From NCBI RefSeq assembly GCF_029784135.1, contig NC_073746.1, forward strand, positions 5,228,136 to 5,292,135: DNA of 64,000 nt, read 5' to 3'. Below the pieces are notes generated by a model. It searched no databases, was not told where the DNA came from, and saw nothing but the letters and a program-made list of their open reading frames with translations. Below, piece by piece: positions 32,781-45,452 of this stretch. Every line of letters begins with the position of its first letter. Position 1 is the stretch's first letter. Source of the DNA: Toxorhynchites rutilus septentrionalis (lineage: Eukaryota; Arthropoda; Insecta; Diptera; Culicidae). The position numbers and the translations under genes were made by a program.

Positions 32781-34030
32781 TGAAAAACCACTATGTAGAT
32801 GATTGGCTTGCAAGCGCTGAGACGGAAGAAGAGACTATTGAACTAGCGAGAGCAGTCCGGCACGTTCATGCGAAGGGTGGGTTTGAAATGCGGAATTGGG
32901 TGTCCAATTCCCCTAAGATTTTATCAGCCCTTTGCGAGAGACCAACAGGTTCCAAAGATTTGAACTTAGGAGCTGCATTAGCTGCGGAGAAGGTATTAGG
33001 AATGTGGTGGGATACATCGACAGATTCCTTTGCCTTCAAAATTTGTTGGGCGCGGTTGGATCATGATCTTCGGAACGGATGTCGACGACCAACGAAACGA
33101 GAAATGCTCCGTATACTGATGACCATTTTTGATCCATTAGGGTTGATTGCACATTTTCTCATGTTCCTGAAGATCATTCTTCAAGAGGTATGGCGTTTGG
33201 GTGTACAATGGGATGAGGCTATCCCTGAAAAACAATTTGAGAGCTGGATGTACTGGGTAGAACTGCTCCCAACATTAGAAAATGTTCGCGTTCGAAGATG
33301 TTACCGGCAGGAAACGTCTATCAGCAACAGTAATGTCAGAGGTACAAACTTTGTGGGAGCCCGTAAAGAACTTGAAAAACACCTGAAAAATATTGATCAA
33401 AACGCGATTGCTGAGGAATTTACTAGCTCTGAAACAGAATGGAACTTTAATCCCACAGCTTCACCTCACATGGGAGGGGCCTGGGAGAGGCTAATTCAGT
33501 CTGTGAAACGAAATTTAACCGAAGTTCTGCGTACAAAACGACTTACAGAGGAAGAACTCCGGAATGCGTTAATCGAAATAGAGAATGTACTAAATTCACG
33601 CCCCTTGACACATGTTCCTGTTAATGCCAATTCGGATACGGCACTAACTCCAAATCATTTATTATTGGGATCGTCAGGCGGCTCAAAACCACTCACCACT
33701 TGTGACGACAATGCTACAGTAGTACGACGAGGCTGGCAGATCTCTCACATAATGGCGAACTATTTCTGGAGACGCTGGCTGCGTGATTACATACCGGAAA
33801 TAACCAGACGAACAAAGAGGTTTCAGAAAGTTAAACCAATTGAAGTAGGCGATGTCGTCGTTATAGCCGATCCAAATCATCCAAGAAACTGTTGGCCAAT
33901 AGGCAAGGTTATAGCTACTTCCCTTAAAGGCGACCAGGTGCGTAGCGCTACAGTACAGACGGCGAAAGGTATATACGAACGTCCAGCAGTGAAGTTAGCC
34001 GTTTTGGACATAGCGAGCGAAGAGAAGTAA
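32780..34030 (+). pseudogene. BEL/Pao-2 RT end and integrase C-terminus, fused by internal deletion
   Basis: This continues RT with the catalytic NHYVDDWLASAE and the Pao-type thumb (REMLRILMTIFDPLGLIAH). At about 33320 the protein jumps from the RT/RNase H connector directly to GTNFVGARKELEKH, which lies just after the second catalytic Asp of integrase. RNase H, the integrase zinc finger and both catalytic Asp residues are therefore missing, while the Glu (MGGAWERLIQ) and the C-terminal domain remain. The frame is otherwise open, so the element is defective by one internal deletion. Confidence 0.85.
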
Positions 34031-34063
34031 ACCGAATCTATGCTTTCGGTTCACGGGGGGGAG

Positions 34064-34563
34064 TGTTACGAACCTTTGGTGTCGTGCGCTCCCATCTATA
34101 ATTACCTTGCCCTAATGACGATCAAAATTGTGTTGGTTTGTTTTATTTGTAGTATGTTTTGGTATGTTATATGGGTTATTGTTTAAATTCAGAAGTTGAA
34201 AAGGATCCTACGGAGGCTGAAAATTCCTTTATGTAATGTCGATTGTAGTCAGTAATAGAAATAGTGTCTATAGTGAAATATATGTTGAAAGATTACGACA
34301 ATATTGCGAGTGCGAGAAGCTTCAATAATAGTATACCACAGTTAGATCAGAACATTGCGATTCGCTAAGCCCAGGGCAATAGTCTTACTGCGGTCGGTCG
34401 GAAAGTAGAGCACGAGAAGGAAAGAAGAACACTAAACGTGAGTCTTATGAGATTAAGATAAAATGTAAATTTGTCATATATGTCTCCTCCGTAGGATTTT
34501 AAAAACACTTGAAATACAGTTTTTGCAAAATCGGAAATCGATATATTCTTTCCTGCCACAACA
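34064..34563 (+). repeat. BEL/Pao-2 3' LTR
   Basis: 500 bp, preceded by the G-rich polypurine tract and followed by the ATGAC duplication. Confidence 0.93.
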
Positions 34564-34673
34564 ATGACAGAAGTTAATATTTAAAGAAGAATTTTGCCGG
34601 AAATCAAGAATCGATTAATGTTTTCTTCATTTTATTCATCAAATAAATCCGTGTAAGAAAATTAGTACTAAAA

Positions 34674-35595
34674 TTAGTGATTATTATCGTTGGCATCAGT
34701 AATTTTCGATCCTAAATTCTGAATAGGTTTTTTTGGCGGCACCAAAGAATTCATTGGATCCAGCAATGAACGAAAATTTCTCAATTTGAGTTCTTGTATC
34801 TGTGTATGAACAAACGAAGCTTTCATAACGATGGAGTCAGTTCGTTTATACAAAATATCGTTAGATGACAAAACATTCGGTAATATTATAAACCAATTGT
34901 AGACTATGATGTGTCGCTTGAAGTGGGTTTCCTTCCGAGAGCGACACAGCTCGGAACAGGTGAAGGTATTGATCCGGCGGAGCTTTTATCATTAACTTTG
35001 AATGCATATCTCCCGGTCGCACAAGGATGTAATTCTTCCACTTTTCCCACGAAGCGTATAACGCAATGTAGTCGAGTATATTGCTCTCAACTGTTCGATG
35101 CAATTGGAAATTTCCTGAGTGGCTGGCGCTCCTGTTTTTGCTTTTTATTCGAAATACAGTTTTTCTGCTCACTATTTTCCACAATATATGTGATGTAATC
35201 TCAACGGAATGTGTACCTTCACGCGATTTTGATAACAACTTGGTATTTATTCTCAAATCGTTTGATATGCATAGCTTCGTAGTCTTTCTGTCATTTCCGC
35301 AGTCTGCTCCACTGTCCATCTCACATCCCATCTCTTTTGTACATCAGATTCGATAAATGTTGTGTACGAAATGAACGAAGTTAAAATTTTCTTTGGATCC
35401 ACAATTTGCAGCTGGATCTTCACTCAAATCCTGAAAAAACGATAGAGTCTTTGTATCACTGGTTTCGCTAGAATGAAAATTAGATGATAGTAATTTGTTA
35501 TATTTTCTTACTATATTGTTTCTCTCTGTATTTTCATAGCCGTCACTATCATGACCCGATTCCAGGAGCATATCGAAAACAAGTATCCTCACCAA
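34674..35595 (-). pseudogene. Unrecognised coding remnant across three frames
   Basis: Three consecutive minus-strand reading frames (35595-35344, 35331-34861 and 34871-34674; 83, 156 and 65 codons) abut or overlap by a few bases, as in one protein broken by two frame changes. The middle part has HRTVESNILDYIALYASWEKW, and the last has IQELKLRNFRSLLDPM. I do not recognise the family. It may be an old transposase or a dead host gene, or a gene with short introns that I cannot see. Confidence 0.3.
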
Positions 35596-36076
35596 AAAAA
35601 AACTTGTTCTACAGTCAACCCTCCTATAACGCGGTTAGTGCGTACCGCGTTATATGGAAACCACGCTATAAGAAACTTGGATTTAACATACAAACCAGGC
35701 TAATTCGTAGAGCGTTGTATGGAAACCATTTACCATGTTGTATGGAAGCCGCGCTATAAGAAAATAAGAATCATATTATTCGTACCGCGTAGTATGAAGA
35801 CCAAGAAGAGAACATGAAAGGAAATGATAAAAAAAATGAAACAAAAACTAGACCAAAAATTTACCCCTTCCGCTTTCTGCCGTACTCTTTTCTACCGCCA
35901 CTCTACCCAGCTTAGTAACCAAATCTGCCTTGAGCTCACCGAGTAGTTTTATAGGTTTGGCAATGACGGCTAATTTTGCAACACATTCTGACTTGCGAAT
36001 CATATCCTCTAGGCCGGAACTTGTCTGAAACCGATGTCGTGAACGACTAAGAGATAAGCTTAGATGTTATAAACTG
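35596..36076. other. Intergenic, possible pogo-type end
   Basis: No gene. At 35610, TA followed by CAGTCAACCCTCCTATAACG resembles a pogo/Tigger-type terminus, but no partner end was found. Confidence 0.25.
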
Positions 36077-36720
36077 GATATATAACATCTATATATATAT
36101 ATATGAAAATGGATTTCTGTCTGTCTGTCTGTCTGATTCTTATGTACTCGAAAACTACTGAACCGATCGACATGAAAATTGGTATGTAGGGGTTTTGGGG
36201 CCGGGGAAGATTTTCGTGGTAGTTTGAAACCCCTCCCCCCTCTCTGAGGGGGGCTGCATACAAATGAAACACAAATTTCTGCATTGCTCGAGAATAAATC
36301 AAGCAAATAAAACCAAATTAGGCATATTGAGGTTTTAGGGTGCAATACATGTTTCTATTGTGGTTAGACACTCCTCCCCCTTTCTAAGGGGGGCTGCCAT
36401 TCAAATGGAACACAAATTTCTGCATTACTCGACAATTAATCAAACAAATGAAACCAAGTCAGGCATATGGAGGTTCTAAGTTGCAATAAATGTTTCTATG
36501 GTAGTTAGACGCTCCACCCCCCTCTCTAAGGGGGGGCTGCCATACAAATGAAACACAAATTTCTGTATAACTTGAGAATTAATCACAAAAAATGGAGCCA
36601 AATTTGGCTTGTGTAGGTTTTAGGAGGCACGAAACGTTTCTATGATGAATACACTCCTCCCCCTCTCATATTTTATTCATGCTATCTCGTGAATAATACA
36701 CAAGCATCCCATAGCAATGC
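36077..36720 (-). repeat. mini-me-like element with tandem repeats
   Basis: A (TA)n run, then GAAAATGGATTTCTGTCTG with a (GTCT)n microsatellite at about 36105-36135. Three copies of a 141-143-bp unit follow (ACACAAATTT at 36269, 36410 and 36553) with GGGGGGCTGCCAT blocks. The pairing of (TA)n and (GTCY)n around a conserved core is the layout reported for dipteran mini-me elements (from memory). Confidence 0.6.
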
Positions 36721-39155
36721 ATGCATGCATGGCTGGTAGGTACTCTCACAAAAAATGCTCGAATATTTGAAATTCTGCTGACAAGCATTCAGTCATTGAT
36801 TGGACGAAGAAAATCGCGAAGGAATAAGATCAACAGAAATAATCGCAAAAAAAGCGTAATGTTACAACAACTAGAATGTCATACGAAAAAGTGTTGTTTT
36901 TTCATGTCGCACATTTTATTTTTCTATTCACCTTGTGTCCGACAAATATAACAGTGCGACAAATATAACAGTTACGTAAATTCCACAAATCTAGCTACCA
37001 AGACGGGTCTATGGTACTAGGTGAGGCCGTTTCGTCACTAAGTTGGTTAGGGGAGCGGTATATGAAAACAGTACGGAAGAAAGCAGAAGGGGAATTATTT
37101 GCTTGAAGCGTGAAAGAGACAGACTGATCACGAGCGAGCTTCTGCACTAGCGTATTGTGTTTTGTTTACAAACATAGCACAGTAGACTTCCAAGATGGCT
37201 GAAGAGTGCTTTTAGCGAGTTGGCCCACCTTAGGATATACTTCTAGGCGCCTTGCTAGCTACGACACAACGTCAAATTTGTTCGGCTGTTCATTCCGACT
37301 TTGTCACTAGACAAGTTCGGTTGCGAAAAGTTTTCTCTTTTTAACTTCGTTATATCGGTGGTGACTCATCAGTGAATCAGAGAAAAGAATTGCAGCAAAA
37401 GCCAAGCCCAGATAAAAAAAAACGACCAAGCCACGCCAATTCGTCAGCTCCGCCGCCCATTTCAAATCTACGACGCTCTTCTCGACGGTAACCAATTTCA
37501 GCCACAGCAACAATAATTTCGACGTTTTTCGATCAAAACCGCTTTTACGACAAAATTTTCAGTTCTTTTCCGTAGTAGTGAAATTTATTGATTTTTCATT
37601 CTCTTCAACGAAACTATAAAAAAAAGTGCTTGTGCGTGCCTTGTTGAAACCGTGATCGACGCCATATTGGAGATGTAGTGACAAAAATGTGTGTAACTGA
37701 GCTTCGCGTTCAAGCTGCAGAATTAAAACGAAATTTCGACGCCCAGCGCTTTCCTCGATTTCTTCGCAACGCTCGTAGAAAATAGGAAAATTCTTCAAAA
37801 GTCAACGATTTCATCTATTTCGTCGAAATTTTTCTTCGATGGCGTCACAAGCCTTATTACGAAATATGAATATACATGAGAATAAGATTTTCCTAGAAAT
37901 GCTCTTCGTGTTACGCAAAATCCCAGAACAAACGCGTCATCGGCTAAAAATATTTTTTCTTCGGTGAGAAAAGCGAAAACGAAATGCGACGCCATTTTTG
38001 CTACTGTCGAGCGAAAAAAATCGATATCTCTGGCTCCGAGTTCAAGTAGATGGAAACAAGACACAATCACGCAATAATACCGTCTTCTCCGTGCCTTCGT
38101 GTGGCTTTTCTATGCGGAGCAGGCACACTGATTAGCGATTTGAGTTTTGGAAAATGCATGGATTTGGTTTATGTTTTTCGACCTGCCACTAAACTAGCGT
38201 TGTTTTTCGATGTATCTGTCTGAAGTAGTCCGTTCCTCCGTATATTTTCACGTTTTGCTGCCAGAGCCAACAATCAATAACGAATTCATCTTGCGAACGA
38301 TTTTGTTTTGTCATCAAATCTAAAGAAACCGATGTAAATTCTGCCTGCTTCACAGTCTCGTGATAATGTAAAAAAGTTATGAAAAAAGGAATGCAGAAAA
38401 ATGCTCTCCGAATTAACTATAGCATCATGGTTTCTCCTTGCCTGCAATCGAATACAGACCTCTGCATCTGCGCACCTAACATCACACGAGACCAACTATA
38501 GAAACAAAATGGCGGCTACATCTGATTAGAAAATCCTGTTTCAAAATACCGACAAAAAACATTTCCTCATCGCTTTCTGCTCCGATTCTCCGTAACTGTA
38601 TAACAGCTTTCTACCCACCAATCCTACTCTTCTTACGAGCGGTTTATGCTCTTCATCTGTTTAATTTCAACCGCCATCAAATAAAAAAAAACAAAACCCT
38701 CTTAGTCACGTTCTACGACACAATATTTTGTTTGGAATAGCACATACACATTTACCAAAAATCGAATACAAATAATCTACGACGCATGTGTTAACTGAAG
38801 CATCATTACACGCAAAAGAGTAGCCAAATGAAAATGCCATTATCCTAGATAACTGTTACTTCGTCGCTAGCGTAGAAGCATAAGGATGATGCTAACAGTA
38901 GAGACTATTCAGTTACACATTCATCGAGCCTATGTTCAACATCAAAAACAAAACTATAAAACCTAATATACTGAGTAACTTATTTTGCTACGAACCACTA
39001 TTCTGATCAATTCCACAGTAATCGCAATCTACGAAACCCGACGACGTAAATCATCGCATCGTCGTCTCGTCCTCGTCGTCCTCGGAACTTCTACGTCGTC
39101 AAGGCACGCACACTCAGAGAATCGTCGAATTGCGCAAAAGTGTTTGAACTGAAAA
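36721..39155. other. Upstream region of the Rsf1-like gene
   Basis: No other coding region is supported. The last 100 bp before the Rsf1-like ATG are rich in CGTCGTC repeats and probably belong to its 5' UTR. I could not place a transcription start. Confidence 0.35.
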
Positions 39156-39749
39156 ATGAGCGATCAGAAGGGCACTAGAGTCTACGTGGGCAACCTCACC
39201 GATAAAGTGAAGAAGGAAGATCTCGAGGGAGAATTCACCAAATACGGTAAATTGAACTCTGTTTGGGTAGCTTTCAATCCACCAGGTTTCGCATTCATTG
39301 AGTTCGAAAACAAAGAGGAAGCCGAATCGGCATGTGACAATCTGAACGGTCAAGACATCCTCGGCTCGAAACTGCGTGTCGAGATATCGAAGGGCCGCCG
39401 CAACTCGCGGGGCGGTTCACGTGGATTCCGTGGTCCACCCGGGGGTCGATCCGGTAGTGGCGGTGGCTTCCGCTCAAGCTCTCGAGGCGGTTTCCGTGAT
39501 GGCGGTGGCTATCGCAACGGTGGCAGCGGTGGATTCCGTGGCGGAAGCCGCAGCGGTGGAAGCCGTTTCGACAGCTACGGAGGCAGCCGCTCATCAGGTG
39601 GATCCGGTGGCTACAGTCGCGATTCAGGTCGCGACAGCTACGGTGGCGGTTTCGGCGGCGGCGGCTATGGTGGCGGTCGAAGCAGCGGCGGTGGCGGCGG
39701 CGGTCGATTCCGATCAAGGTCACCAGTTGGCGGTCGCGGTAGATACTAA
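39156..39749 (+). CDS. Rsf1: Rsf1-like SR-family splicing factor
   Basis: A 197-residue protein in one exon. Residues 7-80 form an RNA-recognition motif with RNP2 (VYVGNL) and RNP1 (GFAFIEFE). It closely resembles what I recall of Drosophila Rsf1 (repressor splicing factor 1), including TDKVKKEDLEGEFTKYGK and LRVEISKGR. The C-terminus is Gly/Arg/Ser-rich and ends FRSRSPVGGRGRY, again like Rsf1. Drosophila Rsf1 antagonises SR-protein-dependent splicing in the nucleus; the same role here is inferred. The ATG at 39156 has an AAAA context and gives the expected N-terminus MSDQKGTRVYVGN. Alternatives are Rbp1- or SRSF3-type proteins, which are less similar in the RRM. Confidence 0.9.
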   Translation: MSDQKGTRVYVGNLTDKVKKEDLEGEFTKYGKLNSVWVAFNPPGFAFIEFENKEEAESACDNLNGQDILGSKLRVEISKGRRNSRGGSRGFRGPPGGRSGSGGGFRSSSRGGFRDGGGYRNGGSGGFRGGSRSGGSRFDSYGGSRSSGGSGGYSRDSGRDSYGGGFGGGGYGGGRSSGGGGGGRFRSRSPVGGRGRY

Positions 39750-41971
39750 GGGTGTAGCATTTAAGCCGATCCAATTGCTGGTATATTTGTTCTGTAAGAC
39801 TTTATTATTTTCTCCTCTTTTTGGTTTTTTTCGGCACACTAACAAAGCCACACACGGCATAATCAGTTGAAATGTTTAGGAAACTGATAAAATGACTAGC
39901 GAAAGATGCTCCTTCAATGCAGGCGTATCAATCCAAAACGTTTGTTTTGAATTCGAAACAACGTTTCGGCTGCTAGTGTTTGAAGGTGTGGCACTGAGAA
40001 TGGATGCAGTTTGCTCGCGTGATTATTTTAATTTATTTACCGACAATGACTTCCATATATCCCCCCAGAGTTCGTTTTGGCATTTCTACGCCTCTCGCAG
40101 AACCAGCATATATGATAAAATCAGTATAAAGCAATGGTATCTGGACCATTAACAAAACTACGAACGCGAGAGTTTCGAATCAAACCAAAAAAGTTTTTAT
40201 ACTATTTTATATGTGTTTTAATATATAAAATGGCGGAGATATGGATGTGAATCGAATTGTATAAATTGAAAACAAAAGTCATTAGTTTATTTGTTGAATG
40301 GATAAAACAATGGATAACATGTACACTCACCGATAAACAGAAGAAAAGAAACCAACATCGCCAAAATTAAAACCCTGATTGAAATATTCAGCCCCCAATC
40401 GCTATGAATACGTGGTGCAATATCTTGAAGATAGGGTAAGAGATTATCACTAAAACGCGAATAACTGTATCTGAAAATTCCCTGGATTACAGTCCGATTG
40501 TTTCAGTTCAACTTATAATGATCTTTCCTGACAGATAAAGTAGACATTTTGGTTTAGTTGTAAGAGAAACTGAAATGAATAAAATAAAAAAACAAACGAA
40601 AATTTGCTTGTTTTTATTGATTATAAAAAGTTCTTTCTCATATCTACGATTCAATGAAGCTGTGTTGAATAGTTTCATCAAACAAGAATATTATGCACAC
40701 ACTGCGAAACGACAACCAGATGGCGTTTCGCGTATGAATTTTTTTGATATTGCAATATAATTATCATAGGTGACACTAGTTCTGCAACGAGATTATGGAA
40801 CGAATTTTGTGTTATTCTTGGAGATATTCAAAGAATTTGTTTTCGTTCATTGAATGCTGCTGAATTAATGCTAATCAAATTACGAGTAATAAAAATCTTC
40901 CCACTCAATGCATAACTCCTTAGGTACCAAAACATACGAGCGGCAGTGTGAAATATTTCTTCGGTGCTTTTAGCACAATCTCCTAGATGTCGCTTAGAAG
41001 AATTTAGGAATAAGCGCTTATATATGAAACGCATGTAGTTATATTTGGTATTTATATAATCCATATAATCCTTTCCTAAATATATAATTATTTTTCCTTC
41101 TTTTTATAATTATAAACCAATTTGCAATGTGTTCATTTTCGACACTCATTATTGAATGAGTAACGAGTAACAATCGTACATTAGCATGTTTGGCCGCCAC
41201 CATGGAGCAACAATCGTTGGAGTTCACACAATCAATGTTACATCACTGGCGACCACTTGTTTCTACTTTTCTACCATAGCGTTGATTCCTATGTAGGTCA
41301 ACATACACAGAGCTACCGACTCATAGGCCACACACACGCACATTTGCCAACTTCACCACAGGTGTACTGTCGTGGGAGCAAAATATGCCCAACATAATAG
41401 CATAACCGATAGATAATCCCATACATTCGTCATCGCATGTGAATGTACACCTGAACAATCTTTTTGTGCTTCAGCAAATAGCACTCTCATCCTGAGGACC
41501 GCTGTCCAGTTTCGGATTGTTGTGTGAATCGTACATTACGAGTATGCTACCTGGCGATGCTCATGGGCGCATCAGACTACGGCCATCTTCAACATACTTT
41601 AACGGAAATGTATTTACTCCCACAGGTTTTCATTTTAAAATCATGGTCATCATTGTGTTATGAAGTCTTAACGGTTTGTATAAACCTTAATTTGTTTCCC
41701 TATTTTTTACAGTCATATTTTAATTTAAAAAATCATTTTCCATATAACCACAACTGAGAACAACGGTTGAGTTCGAAAAAGTGCGTATAAAATTTTAACA
41801 CAACCTCGTGAGTTAAGTAGTTCTTCATAATTCGCAAATACCACAAAAATGAAGTAAGTAATCACCCTGTGCCGGTTGATATCAAGAAAGATCAAAGCCA
41901 AGGATAAGATGTCATTCGAATTCCAGAAGAAAGCAACGCAACGACCCTTTGCCTCTGCGGATACTAACATG
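39750..41971. other. Rsf1-like 3' UTR and downstream sequence
   Basis: The 3' UTR probably runs to about 40600, with an AATAAA signal at 40578. Nothing else is recognised up to the MITE at 41972. Confidence 0.4.
40578..40583 (+). terminator. Candidate polyadenylation signal of the Rsf1-like gene
   Basis: AATAAA about 830 nt after the stop codon, followed by an A-rich stretch and then T-rich sequence. Confidence 0.45.
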
Positions 41972-42400
41972 TAGGGATACCATCTGGTCGGAATTGAAAA
42001 TCAGGACACCTGTCACAGTTACGATTATGATCAAATCATTGTGATTCTTTGAGATTTAAATAAATAAAAACAAATGGAATTAATTCATTAAACATATTTC
42101 GGAGATGTCTTCCCCGAGCACAGGAGATTTTTTGGCAGTTTCAGAGTGAGTGAGAAGTGAGAAGAATTAAATACATTTATTCAATTGCTACTCTTTATAT
42201 GCTCACAAAACTTTGGTCTTCAATAAAAAAGGTTTTACTCAAAAACATAATACACTAAAAATAATTCTGATTCTGCAACAAAATAGAATTTCTCATGAAA
42301 AACAGGACAAAGGATAGATTGTGAAAAATAAATCAGGACGCCCCTAATAGATCTCAAAATCAGGACATGTCCTGCTAAATCAGGACAGATGGTAACCCTA
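41972..42400. mobile_element. hAT-type MITE, 8-bp TSD
   Basis: Terminal repeats TAGGGATACCATCTG and, inverted, TAGGGTTACCATCTG. They are flanked by CTAACATG (41964-41971) and CTAATATG (42401-42408), an 8-bp duplication with one mismatch. The interior repeats ATCAGGACA. It is non-coding. Confidence 0.8.
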
Positions 42401-44479
42401 CTAATATGCAAATCTTGAAGGCTATTTATTAGAGTTGAAACGGATATCCGGTAACTATTCGGTATTCGACAGTCTTTCTTTGTAAACCCTACTGTGGGGA
42501 ACTGAAAGATAAACTCTAGCAAACCCAGCCAATTGGGGGTACTGCTTAGAGTTTAATGACTGCCAAACGTAAAGAACGTGGTTGCGATCCATTCGAAATG
42601 TTTTAGCACATCAGTCGATTTTGTTAGCAATGGGATTTTACCATGAACGCAACGATGACTATCATTTTCATTTGTCACTTCGTTGAAACAGTCTCAAAAG
42701 ATGTCGTGAGCTACGCGTGTAAGATTTATTTCAGTTTCATCTCTTTTGTTTAATTTAATTTGATTTGTGTCGAAGAAAGTGTGTCTTAGATTATCATTCT
42801 TGACGACAGTTCCAGGTTTCTCAATCTTGAATGAAAATAATTCATTGATGTTCTTTGTTTATTTCACATATTTCGTAGCACTTACTCTATCTCGACTAGT
42901 ATTAAAATTATTCAATATATCTACAACAATTTCATCATTATATAGGGAATAGGGAACATAGGGAATCCTTGACAGAAAAAATGGGCTCAATATTCCTTGC
43001 AGAAAACTTGATCCGGCCGTCGGATATTCGGCTATCCGGTCTCGAAGCTTGCCGGGTATCCGATATCCGACCGAATTACTATCCGTTTAATCACTACTAT
43101 TTATTCGTTTTGACTCATTTGAGAGAAATATTTTCTCCAACAATTATCATAAAAATACGAGTTTGTGTTTATTGGACCTGTGCTAATTGTAACCGAAAGT
43201 TGGAATATTTGATTTTTTTGTTGCGAATATTTGTACAGGAAAGGTAAGGTACACCGGGGCAAGTTGAAATTCGGGGTAAGTTAAAACAAACCATCACCCC
43301 TATTCTGTATTTCGATCGATTCGAAATATTTCGAACGACTTGATTAAATTCCATTCTGTATTCCGTTCTAGTTGTTTTTGCATTTCGTTCGATCTGTTTT
43401 TCTTAGAACATTATAGGGGCAAAACGTTCGAAATAGATGATGCGAAATTATAGCTCGATCCCTCGTCAGAAATCATATTTATCCATTTTTTCATATAAAT
43501 TCGGTTCATTCTGCACCCATAAAATCGTGCATCCGGGTGCGGTCTGTCCCCTCCGCCACTGGGAATAATCAAGTGTAGTGGTTTTTGAAACTAAACTGAA
43601 AAATCCTTTTCCGTATAGCTCTGAGCATTTTCACTCACCCCATGTTTATTCAACTCTGGGGTAAGATGAAACCAGTAAAAATCGACTATTTTTTAAACAT
43701 TGCTACAGATGCCGGAAATTATTTGTCGGTGATTCCTGTATAATTGAATGATGATAAATTAAAAAATAAAAATCATTAATATTTCATTCCTCAGTTTATT
43801 CTACATAAGTTATGAATACACAAACATGATGGAAGTCAAATTCATAAATTTTGCAACTAGGAGTCGTTCAGATACTACGTAACACAATTTGTTTTTTTTA
43901 TTTTAGACTTCCTCCTCCCTACATAATATGTAACAAATGGTCATATGCATTGCAGATTTAGTTGCATTTATTTTATAACAAATTTCTACAAGGCATCCCT
44001 TCCTCCCTTTCGAAGTGCGTTATTTGAATATTTGAATGATCCCATAAACCCCATTAGTGGCCATTTTGAGTGGCTTTACCCTGAAATAAAAGCGTATAAA
44101 ATAGTATCCTTGATGTTTTTGTTTCGTATATTAATTCCTAGTATGTAGTGTTCATTTTACGTGTATCAGACTACTCCTCCACATCTCATATGTACCAAAA
44201 TCCTTTTTTCTAAATGTTTATATGTAATTCCTTCAATTTAGTGTTTCATAAATTAGTTGTAGATAGATCGAGAAGCAAAACTGCATATTAAACTTATGAA
44301 ATACAAATTCTTGTCGCGATATGTTTTCTCCGGTTGCTCGCATGTATAAAATCCTAGCAAAATCCAAAAATTTTATAGTACATGGACAGGTAAAATTTGA
44401 CATTTTGATTTTGTCTATTTTGTATACATTTATCTGTTTTTCCATTTTTTTCGGACTTATGTTTCGAACTCACCTATAA
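42401..44479. other. Intergenic, repeat debris
   Basis: No supported gene. Fragments such as ACACCGGGGCAAGTTG near 43250 and TTCGATCGATTCGAAA near 43312 look like worn transposon ends, but no pair could be matched. Confidence 0.3.
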
Positions 44480-44511
44480 AACACTTTTGTTCGGTTTGCT
44501 TTTATAAATTG

Positions 44512-44903
44512 TTAAGGTACAAATTTCAGATTTGTTAAGCTGCGTTGCATAACGTGCCATTTTATCTTTTTTGTTTTGCAGGTTTGGACAATTCCCTCTT
44601 GTTCTTTCGAATATTCCCTACTGAGGTAGCGGGAAACTTCCAGGTTCAGAACCATGTGGAATTTTCTGCCAAACAGTTCCATCAGTTGACGTTTCCATAT
44701 CCTTATCGTGCTCTCCACAATGATCTTCGGAGCTAGAGAACAATGTCATTCTTTTTCGCTCCCTACATGTGTTCACAATGTCCTCTTCCTCATTATCGGT
44801 GTCGTGTAGATCAGAGTCTGTATGCAATAGATCGTATATACTATCCTCACTCTCAGAATTTTCTTCTTCATCTATTTCAGAGCATAGTTCGTTGAGATCG
44901 ACA
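44512..44903 (-). pseudogene. Fragment resembling a piggyBac-type transposase N-terminus
   Basis: The minus strand reads an acidic leader (ELCSEIDEEENSESEDS, then HTDSDLHDTDNEEEDIVN) followed by DGTVWQKIPHGSEPG. The acidic leader and DGT-W motif are typical of piggyBac transposase N-termini. The catalytic DDE_Tnp_1_7 domain is not present. Frames change near 44610. Confidence 0.5.
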
Positions 44904-45452
44904 ATTTAATTTTTATAATTAAAATTAAAATTTCAACAACTTTCTTTCTTTACGTGCTAGTACTAATTTTTTGAATTTGTGTTTAGATAATCCATCGATA
45001 ATAAGTTACAAAAATTATTGCTTACTATTTTTATTTATTTATTACTCAGGTATGAGTTACGAATTTTATCACAATCAAGGCACAAGTTTGTATACATCAC
45101 CCACTAGGTTGAATTTGAATGATCGTTATTTTACTTCAAGGGTCACCAGCAGTCAACGCTCTGTATACAGTATAAAACTCCCTATACATAAGCACAAAGC
45201 GAGTTCCTAAATAAAATTGTATAATATTGTCTATACAAACATGAAATGAGAACGAAGTTTGAGTTTTTATACAATAAAATAAGAATTCTCCAGCGGTCAA
45301 ATGACCGCTCATGATAGGTAAAGGAATCATACATATTGTTACCAGGAAAAACAGATGAAGAAGAGAAAAAGAGATTGAGAAATAAAGCAGCTTTCTAATA
45401 TTGGGTTGGGGAAAAAGAAATGTCGTATTTCTGATCGAAATTTGACGCTTAA

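Larger units (their letters stand above)
26467..34563 (+). mobile_element. Second BEL/Pao retrotransposon, TSD ATGAC
   Basis: Two 500-bp LTRs (26467-26966 and 34064-34563) start TGTTACGAACC and end CCACAACA. I count four differences. ATGAC flanks them at 26462-26466 and 34564-34568. CACGGGGGGGAG before the 3' LTR is the polypurine tract. The base after the 5' LTR begins a T-run rather than TGG, so the primer site is not the usual kind or has decayed. It carries PHD-Gag, protease and RT, but RNase H and most of integrase are deleted. A histone-derived element interrupts gag. Confidence 0.92.

Noticed and set aside
39295..39774. 159-codon antisense frame and a second sense frame over the Rsf1-like gene
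   Set aside because: Both are shadows of the Gly/Arg/Ser-rich repeats; only the RRM frame has conserved motifs.
43240..43680. MITE with CACCGGGGCAAGTTG end
   Set aside because: Only one end could be seen and the other GGGGTAAG motif is not inverted.
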